NCBI GenBank assembly: GCA_003161435.1
Contig: PMOS01000020.1
Location: forward strand, 19,437-83,436
Reading direction: 5' to 3'
DNA: 64,000 nucleotides
DNA from: Vulcanimicrobiota bacterium
GTDB lineage: Bacteria; Vulcanimicrobiota; Vulcanimicrobiia; Vulcanimicrobiales; Vulcanimicrobiaceae
Shown: in pieces, positions 9,076 to 17,317 of the stretch
Position numbering within the stretch: position 1 is the stretch's first letter
How the letters are laid out: every line of letters starts with the position of its first letter
Translations under genes and position numbers: made by a program
The notes under the pieces: generated by a model
Database searches by the model: none
Seen by the model: only the letters and a program-made list of their open reading frames with translations
What the model was told of the DNA's origin: nothing

Positions 9076-9936
9076 CTACGACGTGCGCTCGATGTTCCAG
9101 GAACGCGTCGTCGTTTGGCTCTGGTCGTCAGCGGCTTGATTCGCCTCGACGATGGTCGCCGACGACAGCTGGCCATCGTGGCCGAAGTGCGCGGCGACGG
9201 TGATCTTCGTCGTCACCTTGATGCTCTTGGGGCCGGAGCTCGAGCCGAGGGAGCCGCCCATCCGGCCGCCGCCCATACCGCCGCCTGCCCCGCCACGCCG
9301 GCCCGTGCCGCCACCGCCGCCTCCGCGCGGAGAGCCATTGCCCACCGGGCGCGTCACCGTGCGATCGATGGAACCCGACGCGGCGAGGGTCGTCCCCGTC
9401 ACGTCGTCGCTGCGCGTTCCCGCGACCGGAATGTTCAGCGGCTGCGGTGCTTGCGAGCTCTTCGCGACCGGCGCATCCGGCGCTGGGGCCGCGGGCGGCT
9501 GCACGACAAGCGTGGTCTTCCACGTTTTCGCGCCCGCCGGTGCCGCCGCGACGAAGCCGTCGAGGCGATTCAGCACTGCAATGGCAATGGCGATGCGTTG
9601 TCCTTCGGGATCGTCGCTCACATTGTCGAGCGTGAGCGTGCCGTCGGCGGCGCGCGTCGCGACCAAGGGCGTCGCCTGCGTGTCGTCGGCGCTCGTCAGT
9701 GTCATCACGAGCTTCTGGCCCAACTTCCAGCGCAGCGACACCGTCTGCACGTTCGGCGCGCTCCCCGCGGGGCCGGCCGACGTCGTGAGGCGGTACGTCA
9801 CAGCGCTCCCCAAGCGGTCGGGCCCGATGAAGAGCGGCGCGGGAACCAGCGCGATCGCCGGCGCGGCGATGGCGCCGGCCAAGACAATGGGCAACGCCAC
9901 GCTTGCAGAGAGCGGGATTCGACGGAGCATCGGCAT
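9076..9936 (-). CDS. Secreted protein with glycine-rich linker, unknown function
   Basis: A 286-residue protein with a signal peptide (about residues 1-30). Residues 40-150 look like beta strands, followed by a Pro/Ala segment and, around residues 205-235, a Gly/Met/Arg-rich stretch (RGGGGGGTGRRGGAGGGMGG), and then a short structured C-terminus. No known domain was recognised. The gene is coupled to the CpxP/Spy-like gene downstream, so it may be part of the same envelope response. The Gly-rich linker is encoded by GGC-type codons in keeping with local composition rather than by a clean tandem repeat. Confidence 0.7.
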   Translation of the reverse strand: MPMLRRIPLSASVALPIVLAGAIAAPAIALVPAPLFIGPDRLGSAVTYRLTTSAGPAGSAPNVQTVSLRWKLGQKLVMTLTSADDTQATPLVATRAADGTLTLDNVSDDPEGQRIAIAIAVLNRLDGFVAAAPAGAKTWKTTLVVQPPAAPAPDAPVAKSSQAPQPLNIPVAGTRSDDVTGTTLAASGSIDRTVTRPVGNGSPRGGGGGGTGRRGGAGGGMGGGRMGGSLGSSSGPKSIKVTTKITVAAHFGHDGQLSSATIVEANQAADDQSQTTTRSWNIERTS

Positions 9937-10000
9937 GACGTCCCCGATGATAGCTGCCGATTCTGCGAGCTAATAGGGAAGCGCGACGATGCGTTCGCGC

Positions 10001-11236
10001 TCAGGGGTTTTGAATCGCGGCGACCAGCACGTCGCTGGCGACGGCCGTCTCGCGGAGGATTCGGTCGACATCGCGATAGCGTTCCGCCATTGCGCGCTCT
10101 TCGTCGGTGCGGACCTGGGCCTGCATGTAGGCGCCCAAATGGCGCGCGTGCTCGAGGACGAGGGTTCCGAATGCGAGGCGTTCGACCTCATACACTGCCA
10201 GCGCCCGAGGGAGCGTCGACTCCTCCGCGAGCACGCGCACCAACGCCGCAGCGTCTCCGCCGGCTTTCGTCACCCCCATACCACAATGCGGCCGGGCGAC
10301 GAATGCGGCGTCTCCGAGAAGCACGACGCGGCCATCGACGAGCGTGGGGCTCGCCAGATCGTAGATCGGTTGGAAGAACAGGTGCTTCGCGCACTGAACC
10401 ACCTCGACAAACTGCGGTGCGAGCAGCCGCAGCGCATCCTCGCGCGCCTGTCCCGGCCATTGCGGCTCGACCAGATGCGGTGGTATTCCGTCGGGATAGT
10501 GCCGTCCGTCCCGGGCGGTCATCATCGCTCGCAACGCGGCATCGTCGACGGGTCGGTACCACACAAAGTTGAACCGGCGCCGACCGGCTTCGACGAGATC
10601 GCCGTCGCCGGCGATGGGATAGCCGAGCATCTGCTCCGAGGGCGGCAAGCAAAACGCAAACCGATCGAAGAGGGTGTCGCGAGTGCGCGCCGAGAGTTCT
10701 GCCTCGTCGGCGGTCCCGCGCCAGGCGATGTAGCCGGCGTACTGAGGCTCGACGTCCGGACGGATGCTGCGGCGGATCGTGCTGCGGATGCCGTCGGCTC
10801 CGACGAGGAGGTCCGCAATCTGCGTCGTCCCATCGGTGAACGACACGCGCACGCCGTCCGGGCGGTTCTCATATTCGCGCACGATGCTTCCGGCGTGATA
10901 CCGATCGTTCGGAAAGGCGGCGCGCAATTTCGCGAACACGGAGCTCCAACTTGTCAGGAGCTGCGGCAGCGGAATCTCTCCGATGACCGCGCCGTCCAGA
11001 CCCAGAGCGAGCCGCGCCGGGACGTGAACGCCCAGTCCGGCCGACACGTCGACGCCGGCGCACGCGAGGACCTCGAGAAGCTCGGGATGGGTGACGATCC
11101 CCGCGCCGCGTCCCGCGAGCGGGTCGGCGGCCCGTTCGTGAATCTCGACGTCCCAGCCGGCGCGCAACAAGAGATTTGCTGCGATCAGCCCACCGAGTGA
11201 ACCGCCGACGACGACGGCACGCCCAGGGGTAATCAT
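10001..11236 (-). CDS. FAD-dependent aromatic monooxygenase (2,6-dihydroxypyridine hydroxylase-like)
   Basis: A 411-residue flavoprotein hydroxylase. Residues 8-36 form the FAD Rossmann fold with GGSLGGLIAANLLLRAGWDV; the DG motif is VGADGIRSTIRRS; the GD motif is LLGDAAFVARPHCGMGVTKA. The RPH-x-G-x-G-V-x-K-A form of the last motif is typical of 2,6-dihydroxypyridine 3-hydroxylase relatives rather than of p-hydroxybenzoate hydroxylase. It should hydroxylate an aromatic or N-heterocyclic ring with NAD(P)H and O2. It follows the VOC gene with one base between stop and start, so the two form an operon, probably acting on the same compound. Confidence 0.88.
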   Translation of the reverse strand: MITPGRAVVVGGSLGGLIAANLLLRAGWDVEIHERAADPLAGRGAGIVTHPELLEVLACAGVDVSAGLGVHVPARLALGLDGAVIGEIPLPQLLTSWSSVFAKLRAAFPNDRYHAGSIVREYENRPDGVRVSFTDGTTQIADLLVGADGIRSTIRRSIRPDVEPQYAGYIAWRGTADEAELSARTRDTLFDRFAFCLPPSEQMLGYPIAGDGDLVEAGRRRFNFVWYRPVDDAALRAMMTARDGRHYPDGIPPHLVEPQWPGQAREDALRLLAPQFVEVVQCAKHLFFQPIYDLASPTLVDGRVVLLGDAAFVARPHCGMGVTKAGGDAAALVRVLAEESTLPRALAVYEVERLAFGTLVLEHARHLGAYMQAQVRTDEERAMAERYRDVDRILRETAVASDVLVAAIQNP

Positions 11237-11237
11237 C

Positions 11238-11684
11238 TCAGGACAGCTGCGCGGCGGTCAGGGCGACCTCAGCGGTTTCGTCCGCCGGGAAGACCAGCTC
11301 GATGCTGATGCCGTTCGGCTCGTCGACGAAGACCTGTCGTTCCCCAAGATCGGGAACCACTCGCTCGCGCGGCGCTAAGCCGAAAGCGCGGACGCGCTGC
11401 AGGAACGAAGCGTAACCGGTGCATCGAAACGCCACATGGTCCAGCGCCCCCTTGCCCGCGAGATCTCCGGTTGCGCCGAGGTACCCGGAGAGGCCGGAAT
11501 CGTCCGAGTCCGTCGCTTCCGCGAGATGCACGACCGGCCGGTCGTCAAGATACAACCAGGCACCGGGAAACGGGAATGCGGGTCGTGGACCGATGTGAAG
11601 CCCCAGCACGTCGACAAAGAAGGCCGTCGTTTCGTCGAGTCTTCGCGTGCGGAGCGTGAAGTGATCGAGGCGCGCGATTGTCAT
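11238..11684 (-). CDS. VOC-superfamily (glyoxalase/dioxygenase fold) protein
   Basis: A 148-residue protein with two beta-alpha-beta-beta-beta units. Possible metal ligands of the VOC fold can be seen: His8 in RLDHFTLRT, His in LDHVAFRC (residue about 88), and Glu in GISIELVF near residue 131. The H/H/E pattern fits a glyoxalase or extradiol dioxygenase-like activity. It is the first gene of the operon with the FAD monooxygenase; a ring-opening or isomerase step after hydroxylation is a reasonable inference. Its promoter region carries the operator described at 11721-11757. Confidence 0.85.
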   Translation of the reverse strand: MTIARLDHFTLRTRRLDETTAFFVDVLGLHIGPRPAFPFPGAWLYLDDRPVVHLAEATDSDDSGLSGYLGATGDLAGKGALDHVAFRCTGYASFLQRVRAFGLAPRERVVPDLGERQVFVDEPNGISIELVFPADETAEVALTAAQLS

Positions 11685-11720
11685 CTGGCGATCCTCCGCG
11701 CCGGCTCAGGCAATCCGGCG

Positions 11721-11757
11721 CCGTAATATTGAGCGTTTGGTCAATATATCCGTTACG
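11721..11757. promoter_or_regulatory. TetR-type operator between the VOC/monooxygenase operon and the antiporter gene
   Basis: A nested dyad: TATTGA-N8-TCAATA is a perfect inverted repeat, enclosed by a second one, CCGTAA...TTACGG. On the minus strand the core reads TTGACCAAACGCTCAA, close to the TTGACC-N4-GGTCAA style bound by many TetR-family repressors. It lies 37 bases upstream of the VOC start codon and so probably controls the VOC/monooxygenase operon, possibly the antiporter gene too. No TetR gene is present within the window near it. Confidence 0.65.
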
Positions 11758-11899
11758 GATGGACTCTGTCCAATCCGTCTTCAAGGGCGTCGCCTGCTCC
11801 CGCGATTCGATACTGGGAAAATCCCGAGGCGCGGGTTTCATTCGCCGTTATGCCGGTCCCCATCAGTGTCCCATATCCGTGACCTAGGCTGCCGATGTC

Positions 11900-13402
11900 A
11901 TGCCACGGATAGACTTCATCGTCGTGTTGCTGGTCGTCAGTATCCCGCTCGTCGCGTTGGCGAGACGGATCAACGTTGGATATCCCGTCTTGCTCGTGCT
12001 CGGTGGCTTGGTCCTCAGTTTCATTCCCACGCATCCGCATCCGGAGATAAATCCCGACCTCATTTTATTGGTGTTCCTGCCGCCGCTGCTGTATTGGCAA
12101 GCGGTCACCGCACCAACGGATACGATGCGGTCCAACCTGCGCGCGATTGGGTCGCTCGCGATCGGGCTCGTTCTCGTGACGGCGGCGACCGTGGCGGTCA
12201 TCGCCCACGTGATCATCCCGGGCATCGCCTGGCAGGCCGCGATCGCCCTCGGAGCGATCGTCGCGCCGACGGACGACGTCGCGTTTTGGCCGGTCGCGCA
12301 GCGGCTCCGACTGCCGCGGCGCATTGTCGTGCTGATCGGCGGCGAAGCGCTGCTCAACGATGCGCCGTCGCTGGTTCTCTACGGCATCGCCGTCGCCGCT
12401 GCGGTGTCGGGGACGTTCTCGCCGGGCGGCGAGTCGCTACACTTGCTCTGGATCGTCCCGTGCTCCGTCGGAATCGGACTACTGGTCGGACGCATTGTTT
12501 CGCTCCTGTGGAAGAACGTGCGCGACTCGCAGCTGCAGACGCTCATTGCGGTGATCGTGCCGTATGTTGCCTACCTGCCCGCCGCTCAGCTGGGCCTTTC
12601 CGGCGTGCTGGCCGTGGTGACCGCCGCCATTTGGGTCAATCGTACCTCGCACACCGTCCTTTGCCCCGAGGCGCGGCAGCACGCTACCGCCTTCTGGGAC
12701 ACGGCGGTGTTTGTGATCAACGCAATCATGTTCGTGCTGATCGGATTTCATTTGCACCATGCGCTTCCGACGCTTGGACGCTATCCGCCGGCCGTGCTCG
12801 TGGGTTCCGTCGCGGCGGTGAACGCCGCCGTCGTGGGGCTGCGGTTCGCTTGGATCTTTGCCGACCGCGCCTTCGGTGATCGAAGGTCGCGCACCATTGT
12901 GGCGTGGGTCGGTCTGCGGGGCGCGGTGTCGCTCGCCGCTGCCTTGGCACTCCCACGGACGGTCGCCGGCGGCGCGCCCTTCGCGCACCGCGACCTGATC
13001 ATCCTCGTCGCCTTCAGCGTGATTCTGGTGACGCTGGTCGGTCAAGGCTTGACGTTGCCGTGGGTCGTGGGACGCGTGCGCCCGCGTACGGACTTCGCCG
13101 AGGAGAGGGAAGAGCGCCATGCGTTCGCGACCATGCGAGATGCGGCGCTGCAGCGCGTTCACGAGCTCGAGTCCGAAGGGCGCATCGTGCCCGACCACGC
13201 GCAGCAGCTGCGACAGTGGTACGTGCATCGCAGTCAGGCGCCGGAGGTCGCTCGCGAGCTGGTCGATGTCGAGCGCGCATCGCTGATCGAAGCGCGCGAG
13301 CGCGGACTGATCGACAATACGGTCATGCGCCGAGCGCAGGCGGCGCTGGATATGGAGGAGCTTCACCTCGAACGGTTGCCGCCCGCGGTTGGGAAACCGT
13401 GA
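11900..13402 (+). CDS. CPA1-family Na+/H+ antiporter (NhaP/NhaG-like)
   Basis: A 500-residue inner-membrane antiporter with about 12 transmembrane segments over residues 5-400 and a cytoplasmic charged C-terminal tail of about 100 residues. The ion-binding region shows GAIVAPTDDVAF, with the conserved double Asp, followed by IGGEALLNDAPSLVLYG, the equivalent of the GESLLNDA motif of the family. It exchanges H+ for Na+ (or K+). The tail is rich in Arg, Glu and His and probably regulates activity. It is divergent from the VOC gene with the dyad operator between them. The start at 11900 gives a hydrophobic helix right away, as usual for the family. Confidence 0.92.
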   Translation: MPRIDFIVVLLVVSIPLVALARRINVGYPVLLVLGGLVLSFIPTHPHPEINPDLILLVFLPPLLYWQAVTAPTDTMRSNLRAIGSLAIGLVLVTAATVAVIAHVIIPGIAWQAAIALGAIVAPTDDVAFWPVAQRLRLPRRIVVLIGGEALLNDAPSLVLYGIAVAAAVSGTFSPGGESLHLLWIVPCSVGIGLLVGRIVSLLWKNVRDSQLQTLIAVIVPYVAYLPAAQLGLSGVLAVVTAAIWVNRTSHTVLCPEARQHATAFWDTAVFVINAIMFVLIGFHLHHALPTLGRYPPAVLVGSVAAVNAAVVGLRFAWIFADRAFGDRRSRTIVAWVGLRGAVSLAAALALPRTVAGGAPFAHRDLIILVAFSVILVTLVGQGLTLPWVVGRVRPRTDFAEEREERHAFATMRDAALQRVHELESEGRIVPDHAQQLRQWYVHRSQAPEVARELVDVERASLIEARERGLIDNTVMRRAQAALDMEELHLERLPPAVGKP

Positions 13403-13519
13403 AGCGCATGCGCACGCCGGGCAAAGTGTCTTACGCGGCGGCCCCGGACGGGTTCGCCGGTGCGGCGCCGAGGGGCACGGTTGATGACGTGCGGTGCAGG
13501 CCGCGATCGCGCGTGGGAG

Positions 13520-14263
13520 CTAGGCCGCGGCGTCGCTGAGTTTCGCGTGCAGGAGCGTGGTCAGCGATTGCCAGTGGCGCTCTGCCGCCGCCGCGTCGTA
13601 GACCGGCGTGTCGTGGAACACCCAGCCGTGTTTGGCGTTGTAGGTTTCAATCGTGTGATCGACGCCGGCCGTCGTAAGCGCTTCCTCGAGCCGCGCCTTC
13701 ATGTCATCCGGGAATGACTGATCCTCGATCGCGCCGGCGACATAGACGCGCGCCTTCATTTTCGGAGCGAGGAGATGCGGGCTCTGCGGATCGTCCGTGG
13801 CAAGCCGGCCGCCGTGATACGACGCCGTCGCGACGATCTCATCGGGATACGTGCCGGCTGCCGTCAACGACATCAGGCCGCCCATGCAGTAACCCGTCGT
13901 CGCGATCGGGCCGGCCTTCACGTCGGGTTGCGCTTCGAGGTAATCGAGGAACGCGCGGGTGTCGGACATGATGTTCGCTTGCGTCGCGAGCGCGAAGTAC
14001 TTTTCCATGAGGATCTTGCGCTTTTCGGGATCGGCGAATACCGTGTGCGGATCCATCGGCTCGTACGGTCCGGAGCGGTAGAACAGATCCGGTAGCAGGA
14101 CGAAATAGCCGAACGTGGCGAGCCGCTCGCCGAGCTCGAGCATCGCCGGACGAATGCCGAGGCCGTCCATGTACACGAGCACGGCGGGCCAGGGCCCCTT
14201 TCCCGTGGGTCGATAGACGTAGCTCCGGCAGGTCCCGTCGTTTGTGGCAATCTCGATCTGCAT
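13520..14263 (-). CDS. Dienelactone hydrolase family protein
   Basis: A 247-residue alpha/beta hydrolase. The nucleophile is Cys in GYCMGGLMSL, as in carboxymethylenebutenolidase; the Asp is probably in IEDQSFPDD and the His in AKHGWVFHD, giving the Cys-Asp-His triad of the family. It should hydrolyse a lactone or a small ester in the cytoplasm. The ATG at 14263 was chosen because the family begins right before such a beta strand; the open frame further upstream (to 15211) is antisense to other genes. It converges on the antiporter gene with a 117-base gap in which I see no gene. Confidence 0.88.
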   Translation of the reverse strand: MQIEIATNDGTCRSYVYRPTGKGPWPAVLVYMDGLGIRPAMLELGERLATFGYFVLLPDLFYRSGPYEPMDPHTVFADPEKRKILMEKYFALATQANIMSDTRAFLDYLEAQPDVKAGPIATTGYCMGGLMSLTAAGTYPDEIVATASYHGGRLATDDPQSPHLLAPKMKARVYVAGAIEDQSFPDDMKARLEEALTTAGVDHTIETYNAKHGWVFHDTPVYDAAAAERHWQSLTTLLHAKLSDAAA

Positions 14264-14353
14264 GCGCCGCGGCCTTCGCTGCGTTGTCGACGGCTCCCGC
14301 GCGGTCAGCCGGGCGACGCAGGCGGGTGACACCCTGGCGTAGTAGCGTGTTTT

Positions 14354-14887
14354 ATGGCGAGTGTGAATAGTCAATCTGAAAGGGCTGTCCTGGCCGGCGG
14401 TTGCTTCTGGGGCGTCCAGGACCTGGTCCGCAAGCTCCCCGGCGTTCTCTCCACCCGCGTGGGTTACACCGGCGGCGACGTCGCCAACGCGACCTATCGG
14501 AATCACGGTACACACGCCGAGGCCCTCGAGATCGTCTTCGATCCGAGCCGGATCACCTATCGCGATCTGCTCGAGTTCTTTTTCCAGATTCACGATCCGA
14601 CGACCGTCAATCGTCAAGGCAACGACCGCGGGCTCAGCTACCGCTCCGCCATCTTCTACACGACGGACGAGCAGCGCCGCATCGCCGAGGACACGATTGC
14701 CGACGTGAACGCCTCCGGTCTGTGGCCGGGTAAAGTCGTCACGGAAGTTGCCCCGGCGTCCGCGTTCTGGGAGGCTGAGCCCGAGCACCAAGATTACTTG
14801 GAGCGCATCCCCAACGGCTACACGTGCCAATTCATTCGGCCGAATTGGAAGCTCCCCCATCGAGCGAGCGTGCAACCTATCGGCTGA
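14354..14887 (+). CDS. msrA: Peptide-methionine (S)-S-oxide reductase
   Basis: A 177-residue enzyme of normal length that reduces methionine-S-sulfoxide in proteins and free methionine. The catalytic Cys17 is in GGCFWG; the family elements [17 protein letters not shown] and FFQIHDPTT are present. The active site carries Cys, not selenocysteine. No resolving Cys of the usual C-terminal type is evident beyond C162, so recycling may need thioredoxin directly. It converges on a VOC gene, with a 5-base gap between stops. Confidence 0.95.
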   Translation: MASVNSQSERAVLAGGCFWGVQDLVRKLPGVLSTRVGYTGGDVANATYRNHGTHAEALEIVFDPSRITYRDLLEFFFQIHDPTTVNRQGNDRGLSYRSAIFYTTDEQRRIAEDTIADVNASGLWPGKVVTEVAPASAFWEAEPEHQDYLERIPNGYTCQFIRPNWKLPHRASVQPIG

Positions 14888-14892
14888 ATCGT

Positions 14893-15279
14893 CTATTCGT
14901 CGGTTGGCGCTTGCGCGTACAGCTCCCAACGATAGCCGTCCGGATCGCGAAACCAGAGTCCCATGCTTTTCGAGCCTTCGGCCACGGCGCCGATCTCGTC
15001 GCCCGGATCTTCGAGCGCGACTCCCTTGTCGCGGAGCACGTCCCGAGCGGCCTCGAGCGTGGTCATGTCGCGTGTCCGAAACGCCATGTGCGTCAACGCC
15101 GCCGGGTCGGGTGTGCCCTGGACGAACGCGATGACGATCGCGTCGTTGCCGAGTAAGACCCGACGCGGCGCGCTGCGGTACTCCTCGAGATCGAACAACG
15201 AACGCCACCACGCGGCGCTGGATTGCGGATCGGTGACCGCGAGGCTGAAGTGGTGAACCGGGCCGAGTGCGATTGCCAT
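14893..15279 (-). CDS. VOC-superfamily protein (glyoxalase/bleomycin-resistance type)
   Basis: A 128-residue single-domain VOC protein with the two beta-alpha-beta-beta-beta modules: HHFSLAVTDP at the start, LTHMAFRT in the middle, and the terminal element WFRDPDGYRWEL. His10, His about 84 and Glu about 119 could bind a metal. The DPDGYRWELY ending is that of glyoxalase-like and drug-binding members, and no substrate can be assigned. Single gene; upstream 70 bases separate it from the lipoprotein hydrolase gene on the same strand. Confidence 0.85.
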   Translation of the reverse strand: MAIALGPVHHFSLAVTDPQSSAAWWRSLFDLEEYRSAPRRVLLGNDAIVIAFVQGTPDPAALTHMAFRTRDMTTLEAARDVLRDKGVALEDPGDEIGAVAEGSKSMGLWFRDPDGYRWELYAQAPTDE

Positions 15280-15349
15280 GATGCTTCGGTTGTTCGAGGT
15301 CCGAACTCGGTTGACTCTACCGACGGCGGCAACGAATCACGGCGATCGT

Positions 15350-17188
15350 TCAAATCGATGGCAGCGAGGTGTTGAAGATCGGTAGCGACACGCTGCCCGT
15401 CACGAGGACCGGGACGACGGCCGGTTTCGCCGCGTTGACGCTCCCGTTTCGCGCGTACTGATCTTGGAGGCCGTACACGAGCACGCCAAGCTGATCGCCC
15501 GGTTGCAGGCGGGCGCCGCCACCTGCGAGATCCACGTTGAAACGACCCATACCACGCAGGGGCGTCACTTGGTTGTCGACGAGATCCCACACTCCGGGGT
15601 GCGCGGCGTGCATCTGCCCGATGCCGACGAACACGATCGGCGTGCCCACCGCGACGCCGCCGACGGCTGCGACGTCGAGCGTCGCGTGCGGAATGCCCGC
15701 CTCTACGGCACCGTTCGCGGGCGCGGTGTAGAGCGCGACAGCCGACGGCACGTCGACGTTTGCGCCGGCGACTGTGGTCAACGTACCGATGTTGTACGTC
15801 GTCTCTCGTTGGCCGCTCGTCTGCGTGGGGACCTCCGGCAACGTGATCGCATCGCCGGCTGCCAGCGAGATGCACGGCTGGGTCGGGATGGCCGCGGCCG
15901 CGTTGCTCTTGTTCTTCAGGTACCGATCGAACCACATCAACTGCGCGGCGTCCTCGTTGAGCGTCGAGCCGCAGCGTGAGTCGCTGGTGTCGCCGGACGG
16001 AAGGAACAGCGTCGCGCCGGGATCGGGGACGGCGCCCAGACTGTTGTGGCCGGCCTGGTAGCTCAGCAGCCGCACGTCGCCTCCCGCGCGCTGCAGACAA
16101 CGATAGTTCGCGTAGCCGCCGTTGAAGTCGAAGAGTGTATCGCGCACGCCGATCCAGATCATCGCATTGACTTTCGGCGGCACGGCTGTCGGCGGGCGCT
16201 GCGGCGCGGTACCCGGCCCGCCGTTCGTCGCAACGGATGGTCCACCGCAGAAATACGCCTCGCTGTGGTACGCGTAATAGTCGTGCGAGTACGAGCTCTC
16301 GGTATTGTTGAGCGTGTCGTCCGTGGCGAAGAACTGGGTCGTGATGAACGGGTCGAGCCGTTGTCGCCCGTTACCGAGGCCGTCCCCCCAGAGGATGTCG
16401 TTCCAGAGCGATTTGAACGCGCCGTTCGGAACCAGCGCGTAGTTCAGGTCGTTCGGCGCGATGTTCGGCGTGATCGCGCGGACGCGACGGCGCGGATCGG
16501 CGTTGGCGATGAGCAGCTGGTACATGCCGCCGTAGGATCCGCCGATCGCGCCGACGATGGGCTCGTGCGGATCGCGACCGTCCAACGTCGGGCCGTACGC
16601 GAGCCAGGGCAGCTTTGCTTGGGCCCAGTCGAGAACGGCAAGGATGTCAACCGCGTCTTTGTCGGGGTTCATCGAATCGACGACGCCGGTGTTCTCGCCG
16701 AAGCCCCGCTGGTCGAAGCTGATCACGCCGTAGCCGGCCGCGACCAGCTCGGCGAGATTGTCGCCGACGTTCAGACCTGCGCTCGAGCTCGCCGCGGGCG
16801 ATCCGAGCGTGGTGGTGCGGCTTTGGCCCCAACCCGGCCCATGGAGCACCAGCGGGTACGTTGCTCCACCGCTCACGGTCGCGGGTTCGAAGACGGTGAA
16901 GGCCGCCGTGTCGCCGATCGACGAGGTCAAATAGATGCTATAGATCTGTCCGGGCCGCGATGTGCCCCGCGCGGGCGGAGGCGGAACGGCGTTTGCGTGC
17001 CCCGGCGCATCGGGCGGAGCAGTCGGCCCGTCCGGCGGAGACGTGCGCGCGAGCTCCGACGTCATCGAGCCCGCGGCGTCGGTCGCAGCGCGCGGCAGCA
17101 CGCTCGAGGAACCTCGACCGCCGCAGCCTGCAAACAGGACCGTCGCGACGACTGCCAGGGATATCGGGAGAAGCCGGAGTGCTCGCAT
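15350..17188 (-). CDS. Lipoprotein hydrolase of the CocE/NonD (X-Pro dipeptidyl-peptidase S15) type
   Basis: A 612-residue exported protein. The leader ends in a lipobox LFAGC (Cys about 23), so it is probably anchored to a membrane. A Pro-rich spacer to about residue 80 leads into an alpha/beta-hydrolase domain: FDQRGFGENTG, nucleophile elbow GAIGGSYGGMYQL, and a probable His in YQAGHNSLG. The C-terminal 170 residues form a beta-rich domain as in CocE/S15 proteins. It should hydrolyse an ester or amide outside the cytoplasm. The ATG at 17188 has only a weak ribosome site. The preceding 129 bases are non-coding and separate it from the divergent epimerase gene. Confidence 0.85.
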   Translation of the reverse strand: MRALRLLPISLAVVATVLFAGCGGRGSSSVLPRAATDAAGSMTSELARTSPPDGPTAPPDAPGHANAVPPPPARGTSRPGQIYSIYLTSSIGDTAAFTVFEPATVSGGATYPLVLHGPGWGQSRTTTLGSPAASSSAGLNVGDNLAELVAAGYGVISFDQRGFGENTGVVDSMNPDKDAVDILAVLDWAQAKLPWLAYGPTLDGRDPHEPIVGAIGGSYGGMYQLLIANADPRRRVRAITPNIAPNDLNYALVPNGAFKSLWNDILWGDGLGNGRQRLDPFITTQFFATDDTLNNTESSYSHDYYAYHSEAYFCGGPSVATNGGPGTAPQRPPTAVPPKVNAMIWIGVRDTLFDFNGGYANYRCLQRAGGDVRLLSYQAGHNSLGAVPDPGATLFLPSGDTSDSRCGSTLNEDAAQLMWFDRYLKNKSNAAAAIPTQPCISLAAGDAITLPEVPTQTSGQRETTYNIGTLTTVAGANVDVPSAVALYTAPANGAVEAGIPHATLDVAAVGGVAVGTPIVFVGIGQMHAAHPGVWDLVDNQVTPLRGMGRFNVDLAGGGARLQPGDQLGVLVYGLQDQYARNGSVNAAKPAVVPVLVTGSVSLPIFNTSLPSI

Positions 17189-17317
17189 GATCTCTGTTTC
17201 GCTCACGCCGGCGCTTGCGGACATACCCGAAATCCGGTAGAAGCCCCCGTTCCAGCGCGGCAACCAAAGGCATTGGCTCCGGTTCGGGCAGCGTAGCATG
17301 ACCGGAGACGTTGAGCG

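Noticed and set aside
13403..13519. Possible short gene between the antiporter and dienelactone hydrolase genes
   Set aside because: The only frame is Arg-rich without motif or ribosome site; convergent gene ends usually carry only termination signals, and no clear hairpin with a T-run was seen either.
14264..15211. N-terminal extension of the dienelactone hydrolase frame
   Set aside because: It covers msrA and the VOC gene in antisense; the family begins at the ATG at 14263.
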